Shown piece by piece: positions 6,735 through 9,229 of a stretch of 9,229 bases of DNA. Position numbers and translations under genes: made by a program. The stretch spans positions 1 through 9,229 of the forward strand of contig DBBB01000068.1 in NCBI GenBank assembly GCA_002291985.1. Reading direction: 5' to 3'. Position 1 is the first letter of the stretch. Each line of letters starts with the position of its first letter. This DNA is from Firmicutes bacterium UBA995 (GTDB lineage Bacteria > Bacillota > Sulfobacillia > UBA995). The notes beneath the pieces are model-generated. The model searched no databases and was not told the origin of the DNA. It saw only the letters and a program-made list of their open reading frames with translations.

Positions 6735-8077
6735 GTCTCGGGTCTTCAGGCATCGACGCCAAGCATCTTCCCGGCCTGGTGAAAGAGCATCGGGTCACCG
6801 CTATCCGACTGCAGTTCACCGATATCCTCGGCATCATCAAGAGCGTGGCCATTCCCGTCGGTCAGCTTGGCAAGGCCCTCGACGGCCAGATCATGTTCGA
6901 CGGTTCCTCGATCGAAGGCTTCGTGCGAATCGAGGAGTCAGACATGTTCCTGCTCCCCGACCCGGCGAGCTTCGCCCTCCTTCCCTGGCGGTCGCCCGAT
7001 GGGACCAGGACCGCCCGCCTGATCTGCGACGTGTATACTCCCGAAGGACAGCCCTTTGCCGGATGTCCCCGGGGCATCCTCAAGCGCTGGACGGAACGGG
7101 CCAGGCGCATGGGGTACGAGATGATGGCCGGCATGGAGGCAGAGTTCTTCCTGTTCCTGCGAGACGAGCAGGGCCGGGCCACCACCCGCACCCATGACCA
7201 TGGCGGGTACTACGATCTGGCGCCGGTAGACGGCGGCGAGCAAGCCCGCCAGGAGATGGTGGAAGCCCTGAACGGCATGGGGTTCGAGGTGGAGGCGTCC
7301 CACCACGAGACCGCTCCGGGCCAGCACGAGATCGACTTCCGTTACGCCGACGCCGTTACCACCGCGGACAACATCGCGACTTTCCGCTACGTGGTGCGGG
7401 TGATGGCCCGCCATCATGGTCTGCACGCCACCTTCATGCCCAAACCGGTGTACGGGGTGAACGGATCGGGCATGCACACCCACCAGTCGCTGTTCCGGGA
7501 GGCCAAGAATGCCTTCGCCGATCCGGCAGGGCCCTGGGGCCTGTCGGCCATCGCCGGGCAGTACCTGGCCGGTCTGATGACCCACGCCCGGTCTTTCACC
7601 GCCATCACCAATCCGCTGGTCAACTCGTACAAGCGGCTGGTGCCGGGCTACGAGGCGCCGGTATACATCGCCTGGTCGGAACGCAACCGCAGTCCCTTCA
7701 TCCGCGTGCCCTCGAAACGGGGTGAAAGCACCCGGCTGGAGTTGCGCAGCCCCGACCCCTCCTGCAATTCCTACCTGGCGCTGACGGTCATGCTGCGGAC
7801 GGGTCTCGACGGCATCGAGCGGCAGTTGCCCACTCCCGCGCCGGTGAACCGCAATCTCTACCGGCTGAATGAGCGAGAGCGCGAGGATTTGGGCGTGGAG
7901 AGCCTTCCCGGAAACCTGCAGGAGGCCCTGGAGGAGATGAGCCAGAGCGACCTGGTGCGCGATGCGCTGGGAGAGCACGTATTCCAGCGTTTCCTCGAGG
8001 CCAAGCAGATCGAGTGGTCCATCTACCAGTCCCAGGTGCACCAGTGGGAGCTGGATCAATATCTGTCCGTCTTCTGA
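6731..8077 (+). CDS. glnA: Glutamine synthetase, type I-alpha
   Basis: This cytosolic dodecameric enzyme condenses glutamate and ammonia to glutamine using ATP. Its 448 residues match the short GSI-alpha class (B. subtilis 444). Seen are MFDGSSIEGFVRIEESDM (55-72), where R66 corresponds to the feedback-control Arg62 of Bacillus; the metal and glutamate ligands in MEAEFF (135-140), HHETAPGQHE (E193, E200) and NGSGMHTHQ (H249); the Glu-flap VPGYEAP with E308; NRSPFIRVP (319-327); and E337/R339 with SPDPS. The C-terminal region (NLYRLNEREREDLGVESLP) lacks the NLYDLPPEE adenylylation motif of the beta class, so control should be by feedback and GlnR. CNSYLA replaces the usual NPYLA. TTG 6731 is the start: AAGGAG (6717-6722) is 8 bases upstream, and the codon overlaps the glnR stop. 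Confidence 0.97.
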   Translation: MSLGSSGIDAKHLPGLVKEHRVTAIRLQFTDILGIIKSVAIPVGQLGKALDGQIMFDGSSIEGFVRIEESDMFLLPDPASFALLPWRSPDGTRTARLICDVYTPEGQPFAGCPRGILKRWTERARRMGYEMMAGMEAEFFLFLRDEQGRATTRTHDHGGYYDLAPVDGGEQARQEMVEALNGMGFEVEASHHETAPGQHEIDFRYADAVTTADNIATFRYVVRVMARHHGLHATFMPKPVYGVNGSGMHTHQSLFREAKNAFADPAGPWGLSAIAGQYLAGLMTHARSFTAITNPLVNSYKRLVPGYEAPVYIAWSERNRSPFIRVPSKRGESTRLELRSPDPSCNSYLALTVMLRTGLDGIERQLPTPAPVNRNLYRLNEREREDLGVESLPGNLQEALEEMSQSDLVRDALGEHVFQRFLEAKQIEWSIYQSQVHQWELDQYLSVF

Positions 8078-8085
8078 TCGCCCGG

Positions 8086-8113
8086 CCGGGGAGGGGCGGC
8101 GCCCTCTCCCCGG
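8086..8113. terminator. Hairpin between convergent glnA and lexA
   Basis: CCGGGGAG (8086-8093) pairs with CTCCCCGG (8106-8113). After a bulged T (8105) the stem continues GGGC (8094-8097) with GCCC (8101-8104), leaving a three-base loop. It lies 9 bases after the glnA stop and directly abuts the lexA stop (8114-8116), the expected place for a bidirectional terminator. Neither side has a T-run, so this is a positional and structural call only. Confidence 0.5.
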
Positions 8114-8713
8114 TTACATCCGGCGGAAGAGACCGATGACCTTGCCCAGGACGGTGGCTTCCGAGACCAGCAGCGAGGGCAGGGTGGGGTGGTCGGGCTG
8201 CAACCGGATGCGGCCGTCTTCCCGGTAGAGGCGCTTGATGGTAGCCTCATCCTCGACCATGGCCACCACAATGTCTCCGTCTTCGGCCGAAGGCTGCTGT
8301 CGGACCAGGGCGTAGTCGCCCTCCATGATCCCCGCGCCGATCATGCTGTCCCCCTTCACCCGCAGCATGAACACTTCCTCGGAACGCACCAGGTCGAAGG
8401 GGAGGGTGTAGGTGTCCTCGCGGTTCTCGATGGCCAGGATGGGCACGCCCGCCGCCACCCTTCCCAGCAAGGGGACGGATACCGTGCGTTGCCTGCGCTG
8501 GTCGACCACCTCCATCGCCCGCGGCTTGGCCGGCTCCCGGCGGATCAGGCGCAACTCCTCGAGCTGGTTCAGGTAGCCGTGAACGGTGGAAGGGGACCGC
8601 AAACCGACTGCCTGGCCAATCTCCCGCACCGAGGGAGGATAGCCTTTGCGGCCGGTCTCCCGTTCGATGAACGTCAGGATCTGCTCCAATCGCGGACTCA
8701 GGGTTTCGCCCAT
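8114..8713 (-). CDS. lexA: LexA, SOS-response repressor and self-cleaving serine peptidase
   Basis: LexA represses DNA-damage genes until RecA filaments on single-stranded DNA trigger its self-cleavage. The protein has 199 residues, a normal length. The N-terminal winged helix (1-66) contains RKGYPPSVREIGQAVGLRSPSTVHGYL, with the recognition helix near 41-52. The S24-type peptidase domain follows: the cleavage site A88-G89 in RVAAGVP, the nucleophile S123 in KGDSMIGAGI, and the general base K160 in EDEATIKRLYR. All catalytic parts are intact. The ATG (8713-8711 on the minus strand) has GGAGG 8 bases upstream (plus-strand CCTCC 8722-8726). A perfect TATAAT and an SOS box lie just upstream, so it should be autoregulated. 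It converges on glnA and diverges from the nucleotidyltransferase ORF. Confidence 0.97.
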   Translation of the reverse strand: MGETLSPRLEQILTFIERETGRKGYPPSVREIGQAVGLRSPSTVHGYLNQLEELRLIRREPAKPRAMEVVDQRRQRTVSVPLLGRVAAGVPILAIENREDTYTLPFDLVRSEEVFMLRVKGDSMIGAGIMEGDYALVRQQPSAEDGDIVVAMVEDEATIKRLYREDGRIRLQPDHPTLPSLLVSEATVLGKVIGLFRRM

Positions 8714-8736
8714 CGATTTCGCCTCCTCTGCCGCCC

Positions 8737-8765
8737 ATTATAGGGCAGGCGCCGGGAAAATGCAA
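8737..8765 (-). promoter_or_regulatory. lexA promoter
   Basis: On the minus strand a perfect TATAAT (plus-strand ATTATA, 8737-8742) lies 24 bases upstream of the lexA ATG. With a 17-base spacer the -35 position reads TTGCAT (plus 8760-8765), matching TTG of the consensus. Transcription would begin around 8730, giving a very short leader that still contains the GGAGG ribosome binding site. The -35 overlaps the SOS box by three bases, so bound LexA would block RNA polymerase. Confidence 0.75.
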
Positions 8766-8776
8766 ACATGCGTTCG
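8763..8776 (-). promoter_or_regulatory. SOS box (LexA operator)
   Basis: The minus strand reads CGAACGCATGTTTG, an exact fit to the Gram-positive LexA consensus CGAACRNRYGTTYG. It overlaps the lexA -35 region, consistent with autorepression. It also contains the ATG (8768-8770) of the divergent ORF, so LexA could influence that gene as well. No other copy was noticed in the window. Confidence 0.88.
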
Positions 8777-9229
8777 ACGCGTCCCATCGAGAAGAAGGAA
8801 TTCTCTGGTGCCGGCAGAAGCACACTGCGAATATGGAACACACCCGGAGACGGTGAGACGTTGGACAAAGACCGATCGCGCTACATTGACCACGAGAGAT
8901 GGGAAGCCCGGCGTCTGGATGGTGCCCTCGCTGAACGACGGCGGAAGGTCGAGCGGGCCATCGTGGCCATGGTTGACATCCTGAAGAACGACCGCTCGAT
9001 ACGCAAGGTCATCGTTTTTGGCTCGGCAGCGCGCGTGGATACCACGGACCCGGGTGACATCGACCTCGCAGTCGAAGGGCTGGAAAGTCATCGGTACCTC
9101 GACATCTGGCTAAAGTTGGAGGCGGTCGCTGAAGGTGTCAGTTTCGACCTTGTAGACCTCGCCGACGCTTCCGAGATGTTGCGGGGCAAGGTGCTTGAGG
9201 AGGGGGTGATATGCTTTGAACGGGGCTAA
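8768..9229 (+). CDS. MntA-like minimal nucleotidyltransferase (start unresolved)
   Basis: The C-terminal ~100 residues are a minimal nucleotidyltransferase (MNT) of the DNA polymerase beta superfamily. From ATG 8768 there are 153 residues: a helix AERRRKVERAIVAMVDILK (55-73), then VIVFGSAARV with G85-S86, ten residues, and D97-I-D99, matching the GSX10DXD signature of MntA antitoxins; the third acidic ligand is probably D127 in FDLVDL. Catalytic residues are complete. In HepT/MntA pairs the MNT protein modifies and silences a HEPN RNase; such a partner would lie beyond the window, whose end coincides with this stop codon. The start is doubtful: ATG 8768 lies inside the SOS box with no ribosome binding site, while TTG 8861 has GGAG (8846-8849) 11 bases upstream and gives 122 residues. 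Residues ~13-54 look non-homologous because the same DNA encodes an HTH in another frame. Antitoxin function is an inference. Confidence 0.75.
   Translation: MRSTRPIEKKEFSGAGRSTLRIWNTPGDGETLDKDRSRYIDHERWEARRLDGALAERRRKVERAIVAMVDILKNDRSIRKVIVFGSAARVDTTDPGDIDLAVEGLESHRYLDIWLKLEAVAEGVSFDLVDLADASEMLRGKVLEEGVICFERG
8805..8930 (+). pseudogene. Out-of-frame excisionase-like helix-turn-helix segment
   Basis: In the third plus frame, one base off the nucleotidyltransferase frame, this stretch reads LVPAEAHCEYGTHPETVRRW and then, after a short turn, RDGKPGVWMVPS. It resembles the HTH_17/excisionase pattern (aaeaLGVhpeTVRRWir-G-l ... W.vP). A GTG at 8808 with AAGGA (8795-8799) 8 bases upstream could start it; that frame then runs to a TGA at 8982-8984 (58 codons), but its last ~17 residues look meaningless. 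At about 8930 the sense passes to the nucleotidyltransferase frame without a gap. The likeliest reading is an ancestral HTH-MNT fusion broken by two compensating indels; an overlapping small gene or a sequencing error are alternatives. Confidence 0.4.

Noticed and set aside
8081..8113. Classical Rho-independent terminator between glnA and lexA
   Set aside because: The hairpin is clear but neither side carries a T-run, so only a hairpin at the terminator position is reported.
1..9229. CRISPR array, tRNA or rRNA gene, insertion sequence or phage attachment site
   Set aside because: No repeated spacer pattern, tRNA-like cloverleaf, transposase motif or flanking duplications were seen.

Overview
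The window is a GC-rich chromosomal segment carrying eight recognisable protein genes and one small disputed ORF. The order hflX - ynbB - (DUF456) - glnR - glnA, followed by a convergent lexA, matches the hflX(ynbA)-ynbB-glnR-glnA neighbourhood of Bacillus subtilis. The regulatory DNA agrees with a Gram-positive origin: two perfect TATAAT boxes, strong GGAGG ribosome binding sites, and a Bacillus-type SOS box. I infer a GC-rich member of the Bacillota (Firmicutes), plausibly one of the deep or thermophilic clostridial-like lineages. The genus cannot be read from this sequence.

Layout. Positions 1-906 hold the C-terminal glutaminase half of CTP synthase (pyrG), cut by the window edge. After a 91-base gap comes 998-2806, a membrane-anchored fusion of a glycerophosphodiester phosphodiesterase and a PAP2 phosphatase. 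A 16-bp hairpin ends that unit. An extended -10 promoter then starts the hflX-ynbB pair, whose genes overlap by 46 bases. A 116-base gap with a perfect 9-bp hairpin leads to a small DUF456 membrane protein. A sigma-A-type promoter at about 6207-6235 precedes glnR and glnA, which are joined by a TTGA stop/start overlap. A hairpin separates convergent glnA and lexA. lexA has its own TATAAT promoter and an SOS box covering the -35 region. Reading away from lexA, to the window end, is an MntA-like minimal nucleotidyltransferase ORF.

How the genes work together. glnR-glnA is the nitrogen-assimilation module: glutamine synthetase and its MerR-type repressor. lexA is autoregulated through its SOS box. 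pyrG uses glutamine as its nitrogen donor, but nothing here shows that it is co-regulated with glnA. hflX (ribosome rescue) and ynbB (PLP enzyme) are probably co-transcribed.

Most unusual points: (1) the GDPD-PAP2 fusion, which could carry out two consecutive lipid-head-group reactions outside the cell; (2) the region 8768-8930, where an excisionase-like helix-turn-helix is readable in a frame different from the adjoining nucleotidyltransferase, suggesting two compensating indels or overlapping genes, all beside the SOS box; (3) a glnR leader with tandem TTGACA repeats but no classical GlnR box. No tRNA, rRNA, CRISPR array, insertion sequence or prophage structure was seen. No gene-free stretch exceeds 300 bases; the longest gap is 165 bases (2807-2971).
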